NCBI RefSeq assembly: GCF_958295425.1
Contig: NC_081144.1
Span: 28,484,327-28,548,326, forward strand
DNA: 64,000 nt
Reading direction: 5' to 3'
Origin: Solea solea
Taxonomy: Eukaryota > Chordata > Actinopteri > Pleuronectiformes > Soleidae
Part shown: positions 32,810 to 45,700 of the stretch, piece after piece
Layout: each line of letters starts with the position of its first letter
How positions within the stretch are numbered: the stretch's first letter is position 1
Notes under the pieces: generated by a model
Told to the model about the DNA's origin: nothing
The model's input: the letters and a program-made list of their open reading frames with translations, nothing else
The model's database searches: none
Program-made: the position numbers and the translations under genes

Positions 32810-34650
32810 GTTTAGGTGTGTTTTTTGTAATAATTCCTAAAGGCATTAAGCCAGGAGTCTGATTTTTCCGTATGTGTATCAGGGACTAAGGCTGATCGAG
32901 GGTATTTTAATCTTTTTTCTACTGTCCTATAATATGAAGTTAACATCTTATAAGGTATATTGATGTACCCTCAGTGTTTGATTTTGCAATGATTTCACTG
33001 TTTGGATGTGTTTTTCTATTTGTCTCTGTTTTTGTGTGCATTCAGCAGGGATACGGCTGTTTTCTGATTTTTTTTCATTTTTCTACTGTCCCATAACATA
33101 AACCTCACAAATAAATTTAACATCTTATAAGATATAGTTATATACCTTCAGTGTTTGATTTTGCAATGATTTCACTGTTTGAATGTGTTTTTCTATTTTT
33201 GTCTGTTTTTGTGTGCAGTAAGCTGGAATACGACTGTTTTGTGATTTTTTTTTAATTTTTCTACTGTCCAATAACATAAATCTCACAAATAAAGTTAACA
33301 TCTCATAAGATATACTAATGTACCCTCGTCGTTCCGCTCATCTTGGGACCCCAAACGACATATGAAATATTCACACTCCTGCGACCTGTAGAAATGTAGT
33401 TCCTCCAAAACTTCCACTCTGGCCAAAGAGTCTAAGACTGTATAGAGTCTGACATGACCTGATTTTCAGTTTTTGGACACAGGACTTTGGGCGTTTTTCC
33501 CCCTGGCCAAAAAAAACTGCCAAAAACACAGTCTGTAAAATTCAAACGTAAGAAAGGTGGGAAACTGTCTTTTCTTCAATAATTCCTAAAGGCAATGAAC
33601 CCGGATGCTGATTTCTCCGTATGTGTATCAGGGACTAAGGCTAATCCAGGGTGTCGAGTTTCAGACCCGTGCAACCTTTGGAAAGGTCAAAGGTCAGCCG
33701 TTCGGGTGTGTTTTTTGTAATAATTCCTAAAGGCATTGAGCCAGGAGTCTGATTTTTCCGTGTGTGTATCAGGGACTAAGGCTGATCTAGGGTGCCGAGT
33801 TTCAGACCTGTGCAACCTTCGGAAAGGTCAAAGGTCAGCCGTTCGGGTGTGTTTTTTGTAATAATTCCTAAAGGCATTAAGCCAGAAGTCTGATTTTTCC
33901 GTATGTGTATCTAGGGTGCCGAGTTTAAGACCCGTGCAACCTTTGGAAAGGTCAAAGGTCAGCCATTTGGGTGTGTTTTTTGTAATAATTCCTAAAGGCA
34001 TTAAGCCAGGAGTCTGATTTTTCCGTATGTGTATCAGGGACTAAGGCTGATCGAGGGTATTTTAATCTTTTTTCTACTGTCCTATAATATGAAGTTAACA
34101 TCTTATAAGGTATATTGATGTACCCTCAGTGTTTAAATTTATAATGATTTCACTGTTTGGATGTGTTTTTCTATTTGTGTCTGTTTTTGTGCGCATTCAG
34201 AAGGAATACGGCTGTTTTCGCAATTTTTTTCATTTTCTACTGTCCCATAACATAAACCTCACAAATAAAGTTAAAATCTTATAAGATATAGTTATATACC
34301 TTCAGTGTTTGATTTTGCAATGATTTCACTGTTTGAATGTGTTTTTCTATTTTTGTCTGTTTTTGTGCGCATTCAGCTGGAATACGACTGTTTTCTGATT
34401 TTTTTTTCATTTTTCTACTGTCCCATAACATAAACCTCGCAAATAAAGTTAACATCTTATAAGATATTCTTCGGTACCCTCAGTGTTTGATTTTGCAATG
34501 ATTTCACTGTTTGGATGTGTTTTTCTATTTGTGTCTGTTTTTGTGCGCATTCAGCTGGAATACGACTGTTTTCTGATTTTTTTTCATTTTCTACTGTCCC
34601 ATAACATAAACCTCACAAATAAAGTTAACATCTTATAAGATATACTAATG

Positions 34651-35855
34651 TACCCTCGTCGTTCCGCTCGTCTTGGGACCCCAAACGACATATGAAATAT
34701 TCACACTCCTGCGACCTGTAGAAATGTAGTCCCTCCAAAACTTCCACTCTGGCCAAAGAGTCTAAGACTGTATAGAGTCTGACATGACCTGATTTTCAGT
34801 TTTTGGACACAGGACTTTGGGCTTTTTTCCCCCGGGCCAAATACTGCCAAAAACACAGTCTGTAAAATTCAAACGTAAGAAAGGTGGGAAACTGTCTTTT
34901 CTTCAATAATTCCTAAAGGCAATGAGCCCGGATGCTGATTTCTCCGTATGTGTATCAGGGACTCCTGGCTGATCCAGGGTGCCGAGTTTCAGACCCGTGC
35001 AACCTTTGGAAAGGTCAAAGGTCAGCCGCTGTGGTGTGTTTTTTGTAATAATTCCTAAAGGCATCGAGCCAGGAGTCTGATTTTTCCGTATGTGTATCAG
35101 GGACTAAGGCTAATCTAGGGTGCCGAGTTTCAGACCTGTGTAACCTTCGGAAAGGTCAAAGGTCAGCCGTTTAGGTGTGTTTTTTGTAATAATCCCTAAA
35201 GGCATTAAGCCAGGAGTCTGATTTTTCCGTATGTGTATCAGGGACTAAGGCTGATCGAGGGTATTTTAATCTTTTTTCTACTGTCCTATAATATGAAGTT
35301 AACATCTTATAAGGTATATTGATGTACCCTCAGTGTTTGAATTTATAATGATTTCACTGTTTGGATGTGTTTTTCTATTTGTCTCTGTTTTTGTGTACAT
35401 TCAGCAGGGATACGGCTGTTTTCTGATGTTTTTTCATTTTTTTATTGTCCCATAACATAAACCTCACAAATAAAGTTAACATCTCATAAGATATAGTTTT
35501 ATACCTTCAGTGTTTGATTTTGCAATGATCTCACTGTTTGAATGTGTTTTTCTATTTTTGTCTGTTTTTGTGCGCATTCAGCTGGAATACGACTGTTTTC
35601 CGTTTTTTTTTTCATTTTTTAACTGTCCCATAACATAAACCTCACAAATAAAGTTAACATCTTATAAGATATAGTTATATACCTTCAGTGTTTGATTTTG
35701 CAATGATTTCACTGTTTGGATGTGTTTTTCTATTTGTGTCTGTTTTTGTGCGCATTCAGCTGGAATACGACTGTTTTCTGATTTTTTTTCATTTTCTACT
35801 GTCCCATAACATAAACCTCACAAATAAAGTTAACATCTTATAAGATATACTAATG
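34651..35855 (+). repeat. Shortest composite unit (1205 bp, three B monomers)
   Basis: A long-subtype C block is followed by B monomers at 34913, 35054 and 35196, then the fixed B-to-A junction and the A monomers. It is close to a minimal version of the composite unit. Confidence 0.85.
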
Positions 35856-38800
35856 TACCCTCGTCGTTCCGCTCGTCTTGGGACCCCAAACGACATATGA
35901 AATATTCACACTCCTGCGACCTGTAGAAATGTAGTTCCTCCAAAACTTCCACTCTGGCCAAAGAGTCTAAGACTGTATAGAGTCTTCAGTTTTTGGACAC
36001 AGGACTGTGGGCTTTTTTCCCCCTGGCCAAAAAAAACTGCCAAAAACACAGTCTGTAAAATTCAAATGTAAGAAAGGTGGGAAACTGTCTTTTCTTCAAT
36101 AATTCCTAAAGGCAATGAGCCCGGATGCTGATTTCTCCGTATGTGTATCAGGGACTCCTGGCTGATCCAGGGTGCCGAGTTTCAGACCCGTGCAACCTTT
36201 GGAAAGGTCAAAGGTCAGCCGCTGTGGTGTGTTTTTTGTAATAATTCCTAAAGGCATTGAGTCAGGAGTCTGATTTTTCCGTATGTGTATCAGGGACTAA
36301 GGCTTATCCCGGTTGCCGAGTTTCAGACCTGTGCAACTTTCGGAAAAGGTCAATGGTCAGCCGTTCGGGTGTGTTTTTTGTAATAATTCCTAAAGGCATT
36401 AAGCCAGGAGTCTGATTTTTCCGTATGTGTATCAGGGACTAAGGCTTATCCAGGGTGCCGAGTTTCAGACCCGTGCAACCTTTGGAAAGGTCAAAGGTCA
36501 GCCGTTCGGGTGTGTTTTTTGTAATAATTCCTAAAGGCATTGAGCCAGGAGTCTGATTTTTCCGTGTGTGTATCAGGGACTAAGGCTGATCCAGGGTGCC
36601 GAGTTTCAGACCTGTGCAACCTTCGGAAAGGTCAATGGTCAGCCGTTCGGGTGTATTTTTTGTAATAATTCCTAAAGGCATTGAGCCAGGAGTCTGATTT
36701 TTCCGTATGTGTATCAGGGACTAAGGCTAATCTAGGGTGCCGAGTTTCAGACCTGTGTAACCTTCGGAAAGGTCAAAGGTCAGCCGTTTAGGTGTGTTTT
36801 TTGTAATAATTCCTAAAGGCATTAAGCCAGGAGTCTGATTTTTCCGTATGTGTATCAGGGACTAAGGCTGATCGAGGGTATTTTAATCTTTTTTCTACTG
36901 TCCTATAATATGAAGTTAACATCTTATAAGGTATATTGATGTACCCTCAGTGTTTGAATTTATAATGATTTTACTGTTTGGATGTGTTTTTCTATTTGTG
37001 TCTGTTTTTGTGCGCATTCAGCAGGGATACGGCTGTTTTCTGATGTTTTTTCATTTTTTAACTGTCCCATAACATAAACCTCACAAATAAAGTTAACATC
37101 TTATAAGATATAGTTATATACCTTCAGTGTTTGATTTTGCAATGATTTCACTGTTTGGATGTGTTTTTCTATTTGTGTCTGTTTTTGTGCGCATTCAGCT
37201 GGAATACGACTGTTTTCTGATTTTTTTTCATTTTCTACTGTCCCATAACATAAACCTCACAAATAAAGTTAACATCTTATAAGATATACTAATGTACCCT
37301 CGTCGTTCCGCTCGTCTTGGGACCCCAAACGACATATGAAATATTCACACTCCTGCGACCTGTAGAAATGTAGTTCCTCCAAAACTTCCACTCTGGCCAA
37401 AGAGTCTAAGACTGTATAGAGTCTTCAGTTTTTGGACACAGGACTGTGGGCTTTTTTCCCCCTGGCCAAAAAAAACTGCCAAAAACACAGTCTGTAAAAT
37501 TCAAATGTAAGAAAGGTGGGAAACTGTCTTTTCTTCAATAATTCCTAAAGGCAATGAGCCCGGATGCTGATTTCTCCGTATGTGTATCAGGGACTCCTGG
37601 CTGATCCAGGGTGCCGAGTTTCAGACCCGTGCAACCTTTGGAAAGGTCAAAGGTCAGCCGCTGTGGTGTGTTTTTTGTAATAATTCCTAAAGGCATTGAG
37701 TCAGGAGTCTGATTTTTCCGTATGTGTATCAGGGACTAAGGCTTATCCCGGTTGCCGAGTTTCAGACCTGTGCAACTTTCGGAAAAGGTCAATGGTCAGC
37801 CGTTCGGGTGTGTTTTTTGTAATAATTCCTAAAGGCATTAAGCCAGGAGTCTGATTTTTCCGTATGTGTATCAGGGACTAAGGCTTATCCAGGGTGCCGA
37901 GTTTCAGACCCGTGCAACCTTTGGAAAGGTCAAAGGTCAGCCGTTCGGGTGTGTTTTTTGTAATAATTCCTAAAGGCATTGAGCCAGGAGTCTGATTTTT
38001 CCGTATGTGTATCAGGGACTAAAGCTTATCCCGGTTGCCGAGTTTCAGACCTGTGCAACCTTCGGAAAGGTCAATGGTCAGCCGTTCGGGTGTATTTTTT
38101 GTAATAATTCCTAAAGGCATTGAGCCAGGAGTCTGATTTTTCCGTATGTGTATCAGGGACTAAGGCTAATCTAGGGTGCCGAGTTTCAGACCTGTGTAAC
38201 CTTCGGAAAGGTCAAAGGTCAGCCGTTTAGGTGTGTTTTTTGTAATAATTCCTAAAGGCATTAAGCCAGGAGTCTGATTTTTCCGTATGTGTATCAGGGA
38301 CTAAGGCTGATCGAGGGTATTTTAATCTTTTTTCTACTGTCCTATAATATGAAGTTAACATCTTATAAGGTATATTGATGTACCCTCAGTGTTTGAATTT
38401 ATAATGATTTTACTGTTTGGATGTGTTTTTCTATTTGTGTCTGTTTTTGTGCGCATTCAGCAGGGATACGGCTGTTTTCGCAATTTTTTTCATTTTTCTA
38501 CTGTCCCATAACATAAACCTCACAAATAAAGTTAAAATCTTATAAGATATAGTTATATACCTTCAGTGTTTGATTTTGCAATCATTTCACTGTTTGGATG
38601 TCTTTTTCTATTTGTCTCTGTTTTTGTGTTCATTCAGCAGGGATACGGCTGTTTTCTGATTTTTTTTCATTTTTCTACTGTCCCATAACATAAACCTCAC
38701 AAATAAATGTAACATCTTATAAGATATAGTTATATACCTTCAGTGTTTGATTTTGCAATGATTTCACTGTTTGAATGTGTTTTTCTATTTTTGTCTGTTT

Positions 38801-40391
38801 TTGTGTGCAGTAAGCTGGAATACGACTGTTTCCTGATTTTTTTTTTCATTTTTCTACTGTCCCATAACATAAACCTCACAAATAAAGTTAACATCTTATA
38901 AGATATACTAATGTACCCTCGTCGTTCCGCTCGTCTTGGGACCCCAAACGACATATGAAATATTCACACTCCTGCGACCTGTAGAAATGTAGTTCCTCCA
39001 AAACTTCCACTCTGGCCAAAGAGTCTAAGACTGTATAGAGTCTTCAGTTTTTGGACACAGGACTGTGGGCTTTTTTCCCCCTGGCCAAAAAAAACTGCCA
39101 AAAACACAGTCTGTAAAATTCAAATGTAAGAAAGGTGGGAAACTGTCTTTTCTTCAATAATTCCTAAAGGCAATGAGCCCGGATGCTGATTTCTCCGTAT
39201 GTGTATCAGGGACTCCTGGCTGATCCAGGGTGCCGAGTTTCAGACCCGTGCAACCTTTGGAAAGGTCAAAGGTCAGCCACTGTGGTGTGTTTTTTGTAAT
39301 AATTCCTAAAGGCATTGAGTCAGGAGTCTGATTTTTCCGTATGTGTATCAGGGACTAAGGCTTATCCCGGTTGCCGAGTTTCAGACCTGTGCAACTTTCG
39401 GAAAAGGTCAATGGTCAGCCGTTCGGGTGTGTTTTTTGTAATAATTCCTAAAGGCATTAAGCCAGGAGTCTGATTTTTCCGTATGTGTATCAGGGACTAA
39501 GGCTAATCTAGGGTGCCGAGTTTCAGACCTGTGCAACCTTTGGAAAGGTCAAAGGTCAGCCGCTGTGGTGTATTTTTTGTAATAATTCCTAAAGGCATTG
39601 AGCCAGGAGTCTGATTTTTCCGTATGTGTATCAGGGACTAAGGCTAATTTAGGGTGCCGAGTTTCAGACCTGTGTAACCTTCGGAAAGGTCAAAGGTCAG
39701 CCGTTTAGGTGTGTTTTTTGTAATAATTCCTAAAGGCATTAAGCCAGGAGTCTGATTTTTCCGTATGTGTATCAGGGACTAAGGCTGATCGAGGGTATTT
39801 TAATCTTTTTTCTACTGTCCTATAATATGAAGTTAACATCTTATAAGGTATATTGATGTACCCTCAGTGTTTGAATTTATAATGATTTTACTGTTTGGAT
39901 GTGTTTTTCTATTTGTGTCTGTTTTTGTGCGCATTCAGCAGGGATACGGCTGTTTTCGCAATTTTTTTCATTTTTCTACTGTCCCATAACATAAACCTCA
40001 CAAATAAAGTTAAAATCTTATAAGATATAGTTATATACCTTCAGTGTTTGATTTTGCAATCATTTCACTGTTTGGATGTCTTTTTCTATTTGTCTCTGTT
40101 TTTGTGTGCATTCAGCAGGGATACGGCTGTTTTCTGATTTTTTTTCATTTTTCTACTGTCCCATAACATAAACCTCACAAATAAATGTAACATCTTATAA
40201 GATATAGTTATATACCTTCAGTGTTTGATTTTGCAATGATTTCACTGTTTGAATGTGTTTTTCTATTTTTGTCTGTTTTTGTGTGCAGTAAGCTGGAATA
40301 CGACTGTTTCCTGATTTTTTTTTTCATTTTTCTACTGTCCCATAACATAAACCTCACAAATAAAGTTAACATCTTATAAGATATACTAATG

Positions 40392-42751
40392 TACCCTCGT
40401 CGTTCCGCTCGTCTTGGGACCCCAAACGATATATGAAATATTCACACTCCTGCGACCTGTAGAAATGTAGTTCCTCCAAAACTTCCACTCTGGCCAAAGA
40501 GTCTAAGACTGTATAGAGTCTTCAGTTTTTGGACACAGGACTGTGGGCTTTTTTCCCCCTGGCCAAAAAAAACTGCCAAAAACACAGTCTGTAAAATTCA
40601 AATGTAAGAAAGGTGGGAAACTGTCTTTTCTTCAATAATTCCTAAAGGCAATGAGCCCGGATGCTGATTTCTCCGTATGTGTATCAGGGACTCCTGGCTG
40701 ATCCAGGGTGCCGAGTTTCAGACCCGTGCAACCTTTGGAAAGGTCAAAGGTCAGCCGCTGTGGTGTGTTTTTTGTAATAATTCCTAAAGGCATTGAGTCA
40801 GGAGTCTGATTTTTCCGTATGTGTATCAGGGACTAAGGCTTATCCCGGTTTGCGAGTTTCAGACCTGTGCAACTTTCGGAAAAGGTCAATGGTCAGCCGT
40901 TCGGGTGTGTTTTTTGTAATAATTCCTAAAGGCATTAAGCCAGGAGTCTGATTTTTCCGTATGTGTATCAGGGACTAAGGCTAATCCAGGGTGCCGAGTT
41001 TCAGACCCGTGCAAGCTTTGGAAAGGTCAAAGGTCAGCCGTTCGGGTGTGTTTTTTGTAATAATTCCTAAAGGCATTGAGCCAGGAGTCTGATTTTTCCG
41101 TATGTGTATCAGGGACTAAGGCTTATCCAGGGTGCCGAGTTTCAGACCCGTGCAACCTTTGGAAAGGTCAAAGGTCAGCCGTTCGGGTGTGTTTTTTGTA
41201 ATAATTCCTAAAGGCATTGAGCCAGGAGTCTGATTTTTCCGTGTGTGTATCAGGGACTAAGGCTGATCCAGGGTGCCGAGTTTCAGACCTGTGCAACTTT
41301 CGGAAAAGGTCAATGGTCAGCCGTTCGGGTGTGTTTTTTGTAATAATTCCTAAAGGCATTAAGCCAGGAGTCTGATTTTTCCGTATGTGTATCAGGGACT
41401 AAGGCTAATCCAGGGTGCCGAGTTTCAGACCCGTGCAAGCTTTGGAAAGGTCAAAGGTCAGCCGTTCGGGTGTGTTTTTTGTAATAATTCCTAAAGGCAT
41501 TGAGCCAGGAGTCTGATTTTTCCGTATGTGTATCAGGGACTAAGGCTTATCCAGGGTGCCGAGTTTCAGACCCGTGCAACCTTTGGAAAGGTCAAAGGTC
41601 AGCCGTTCGGGTGTGTTTTTTGTAATAATTCCTAAAGGCATTGAGCCAGGAGTCTGATTTTTCCGTGTGTGTATCAGGGACTAAGGCTGATCCAGGGTGC
41701 CGAGTTTCAGACCTGTGCAACCTTCGGAAAGGTCAATGGTCAGCCGTTCGGGTGTATTTTTTGTAATAATTCCTAAAGGCATTGAGCCAGGAGTCTGATT
41801 TTTCCGTATGTGTATCAGGGACTAAGGCTAATCTAGGGTGCCGAGTTTCAGACCTGTGTAACCTTCGGAAAGGTCAAAGGTCAGCCGTTTAGGTGTGTTT
41901 TTTGTAATAATTCCTAAAGGCATTAAGCCAGGAGTCTGATTTTTCCGTATGTGTATCAGGGACTAAGGCTGATCGAGGGTATTTTAATCTTTTTTCTACT
42001 GTCCTATAATATGAAGTTAACATCTTATAAGGTATATTGATGTACCCTCAGTGTTTGAATTTATAATGATTTTACTGTTTGGATGTGTTTTTCTATTTGT
42101 GTCTGTTTTTGTGCGCATTCAGCAGGGATACGGCTGTTTTCGCAATTTTTTTCATTTTTCTACTGTCCCATAACATAAACCTCACAAATAAAGTTAAAAT
42201 CTTATAAGATATAGTTATATACCTTCAGTGTTTGATTTTGCAATCATTTCACTGTTTGGATGTGTTTTTCTATTTGTCTCTGTTTTTGTGTGCATTCAGC
42301 AGGGATACGGCTGTTTTCTGATTTTTTTTCATTTTTCTACTGTCCCATAACATAAACCTCACAAATAAATGTAACATCTTATAAGATATAGTTATATACC
42401 TTCAGTGTTTGATTTTGCAATGATTTCACTGTTTGAATGTGTTTTTCTATTTTTGTCTGTTTTTGTGTGCAGTAAGCTGGAATACGACTGTTTTCTGATT
42501 TTTTTTTTCATTTTTCTACTGTCCCATAACATAAACCTCACAAATAAAGTTAACATCTTATAAGATATTCTTCGGTACCCTCAGTGTTTGATTTTGCAAT
42601 GATTTCACTGTTTGGATGTGTTTTTCTATTTGTGTCTGTTTTTGTGCGCATTCAGCTGGAATACGACTGTTTTCTGATTTTTTTTCATTTTCTACTGTCC
42701 CATAACATAAACCTCACAAATAAAGTTAACATCTTATAAGATATACTAATG
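40392..42751 (+). repeat. Longest composite unit (2360 bp) with an internal three-monomer B duplication
   Basis: Ten B monomers follow the C block. The variants GTGCAACTTTCGG (40869 and 41293) and GCAAGCTTTGG (41011 and 41435) each recur after 424 bp, about three B monomers. A B trimer was therefore duplicated within this unit. Confidence 0.85.
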
Positions 42752-45700
42752 TACCCTCGTCGTTCCGCTTGTCTTGGGACCCCAAACGACATATGAAATA
42801 TTCACACTCCTGCGACCTGTAGAAATGTAGTTCCTCCAAAACTTCCACTCTGGCCAAAGAGTCTAAGACTGTATAGAGTCTTCAGTTTTTGGACACAGGA
42901 CTGTGGGCTTTTTTCCCCCTGGCCAAAAAAAACTGCCAAAAACACAGTCTGTAAAATTCAAATGTAAGAAAGGTGGGAAACTGTCTTTTCTTCAATAATT
43001 CCTAAAGGCAATGAGCCCGGATGCTGATTTCTCCGTATGTGTATCAGGGACTCCTGGCTGATCCAGGGTGCCGAGTTTCAGACCCGTGCAACCTTTGGAA
43101 AGGTCAAAGGTCAGCCGCTGTGGTGTGTTTTTTGTAATAATTCCTAAAGGCATTGAGTCAGGAGTCTGATTTTTCCGTATGTGTATCAGGGACTAAGGCT
43201 TATCCCGGTTGCCGAGTTTCAGACCTGTGCAACTTTCGGAAAAGGTCAATGGTCAGCCGTTCGGGTGTGTTTTTTGTAATAATTCCTAAAGGCATTAAGC
43301 CAGGAGTCTGATTTTTCCGTATGTGTATCAGGGACTAAGGCTAATCCAGGGTGCCGAGTTTCAGACCCGTGCAAGCTTTGGAAAGGTCAAAGGTCAGCCG
43401 TTCGGGTGTGTTTTTTGTAATAATTCCTAAAGGCATTGAGCCAGGAGTCTGATTTTTCCGTATGTGTATCAGGGACTAAGGCTGATCCAGGGTGCTGAGT
43501 TTCAGATCTGTGCAACCTTTGGAAAGGTCAAAGGTCAGCCACTGTGGTGTAGTTTTTGTAATAATTCCTAAAGGCATTGAGCCAGGAGTCTGATTTTTCC
43601 GTGTGTGTATCAGGGACTAAGGCTGATCCAGGGTGCTGAGTTTCAGATCTGTGCAACCTTTGGAAAGGTCAAAGGTCAGCCACTGTGGTGTGTTTTTTGT
43701 AATAATTCCTAAAGGCATTGAGCCAGGAGTCTGATTTTTCCGTATGTGTATCAGGGACTAAGGCTAATCTAGGGTGCCGAGTTTCAGACCTGTGTAACCT
43801 TCGGAAAGGTCAAAGGTCAGCCGTTTAGGTGTGTTTTTTGTAATAATTCCTAAAGGCATTAAGCCAGGAGTCTGATTTTTCCGTATGTGTATCAGGGACT
43901 AAGGCTGATCGAGGGTATTTTAATCTTTTTTCTACTGTCCTATAATATGAAGTTAACATCTTATAAGGTATATTGATGTACCCTCAGTGTTTGAATTTAT
44001 AATGATTTTACTGTTTGGATGTGTTTTTCTATTTGTGTCTGTTTTTGTGCGCATTCAGCAGGGATACGGCTGTTTTCGCAATTCTTTTCATTTTTCTACT
44101 GTCCCATAACATAAACCTCACAAATAAAGTTAAAATCTTATAAGATATAGTTATATACCTTCAGTGTTTGATTTTGCAATCATTTCACTGTTTGGATGTG
44201 TTTTTCTATTTGTCTCTGTTTTTGTGTGCATTCAGCAGGGATACGGCTGTTTTCTGATTTTTTTTCATTTTTCTACTGTCCCATAACATAAACCTCACAA
44301 ATAAATGTAACATCTTATAAGATATAGTTATATACCTTCAGTGTTTGATTTTGCAATGATTTCACTGTTTGAATGTGTTTTTCTATTTTTGTCTGTTTTT
44401 GTGTGCAGTAAGCTGGAATACGACTGTTTTCTGATTTTTTTTTCATTTTTCTACTGTCCCATAACATAAACCTCACAAATAAAGTTAACATCTTATAAGA
44501 TATTCTTCGGTACCCTCAGTGTTTGATTTTGCAATGATTTCACTGTTTGGATGTGTTTTTCTATTTGTGTCTGTTTTTGTGCGCATTCAGCTGGAATACG
44601 ACTGTTTTCTGATTTTTTTTCATTTTCTACTGTCCCATAACATAAACCTCACAAATAAAGTTAACATCTTATAAGATATACTAATGTACCCTCGTCGTTC
44701 CGCTCGTCTTGGGACCCCAAACGACATATGAAATATTCACACTCCTGCGACCTGTAGAAATGTAGTTCCTCCAAAACTTCCACTCTGGCCAAAGAGTCTA
44801 AGACTGTATAGAGTCTGACATGACCTGATTTTCAGTTTTTGGACACAGGACTTTGGGCTTTTTTCCCCCTGGCCAAAAAAATCTGCCAAAAACACAGTCT
44901 GTAAAATTCAAACGTAAGAAAGGTGGGAAACTGTCTTTTCTTCAATAATTCCTAATGGCAATGAGCCCGGATGCTGATTTCTCCGTATGTGTATCAGGGA
45001 CTCCTGGCTGATCCAGGGTGCTGAGTTTCAGATCTGTGCAACCTTTGGAAAGGTCAAAGGTCAGCCACTGTGGTGTGTTTTTTGTAATAATTCCTAAAGG
45101 CATTGAGCCAGGAATCTGATTTTTCCGTATGTGTATCAGGGACTAAGGCTAATCTAGGGTGCCGAGTTTCAGACCTGTGTAACCTTCGGAAAGGTCAAAG
45201 GTCAGCCGTTTAGGTGTGTTTTTTGTAATAATTCCTAAAGGCATTAAGCCAGGAGTCTGATTTTTCCGTATGTGTATCAGGGACTAAGGCTGATCGAGGG
45301 TATTTTAATCTTTTTTCTACTGTCCTATAATATGAAGTTAACATCTTATAAGGTATATTGATGTACCCTCAGTGTTTGAATTTATAATGATTTTACTGTT
45401 TGGATGTGTTTTTCTATTTGTGTCTGTTTTTGTGCGCATTCAGCAGGGATACGGCTGTTTTCGCAATTTTTTTCATTTTTCTACTGTCCCATAACATAAA
45501 CCTCACAAATAAAGTTAAAATCTTATAAGATATAGTTATATACCTTCAGTGTTTGATTTTGCAATCATTTCACTGTTTGGATGTGTTTTTCTATTTGTCT
45601 CTGTTTTTGTGTGCATTCAGCAGGGATACGGCTGTTTTCTGATTTTTTTTCATTTTTCTACTGTCCCATAACATAAACCTCACAAATAAATGTAACATCT

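Noticed and set aside
32520..32846. A gene starting at 32846 on the minus strand
   Set aside because: The ATG and first ten codons are B satellite sequence fused by insertion to the L2-like LINE; it is not a real start.
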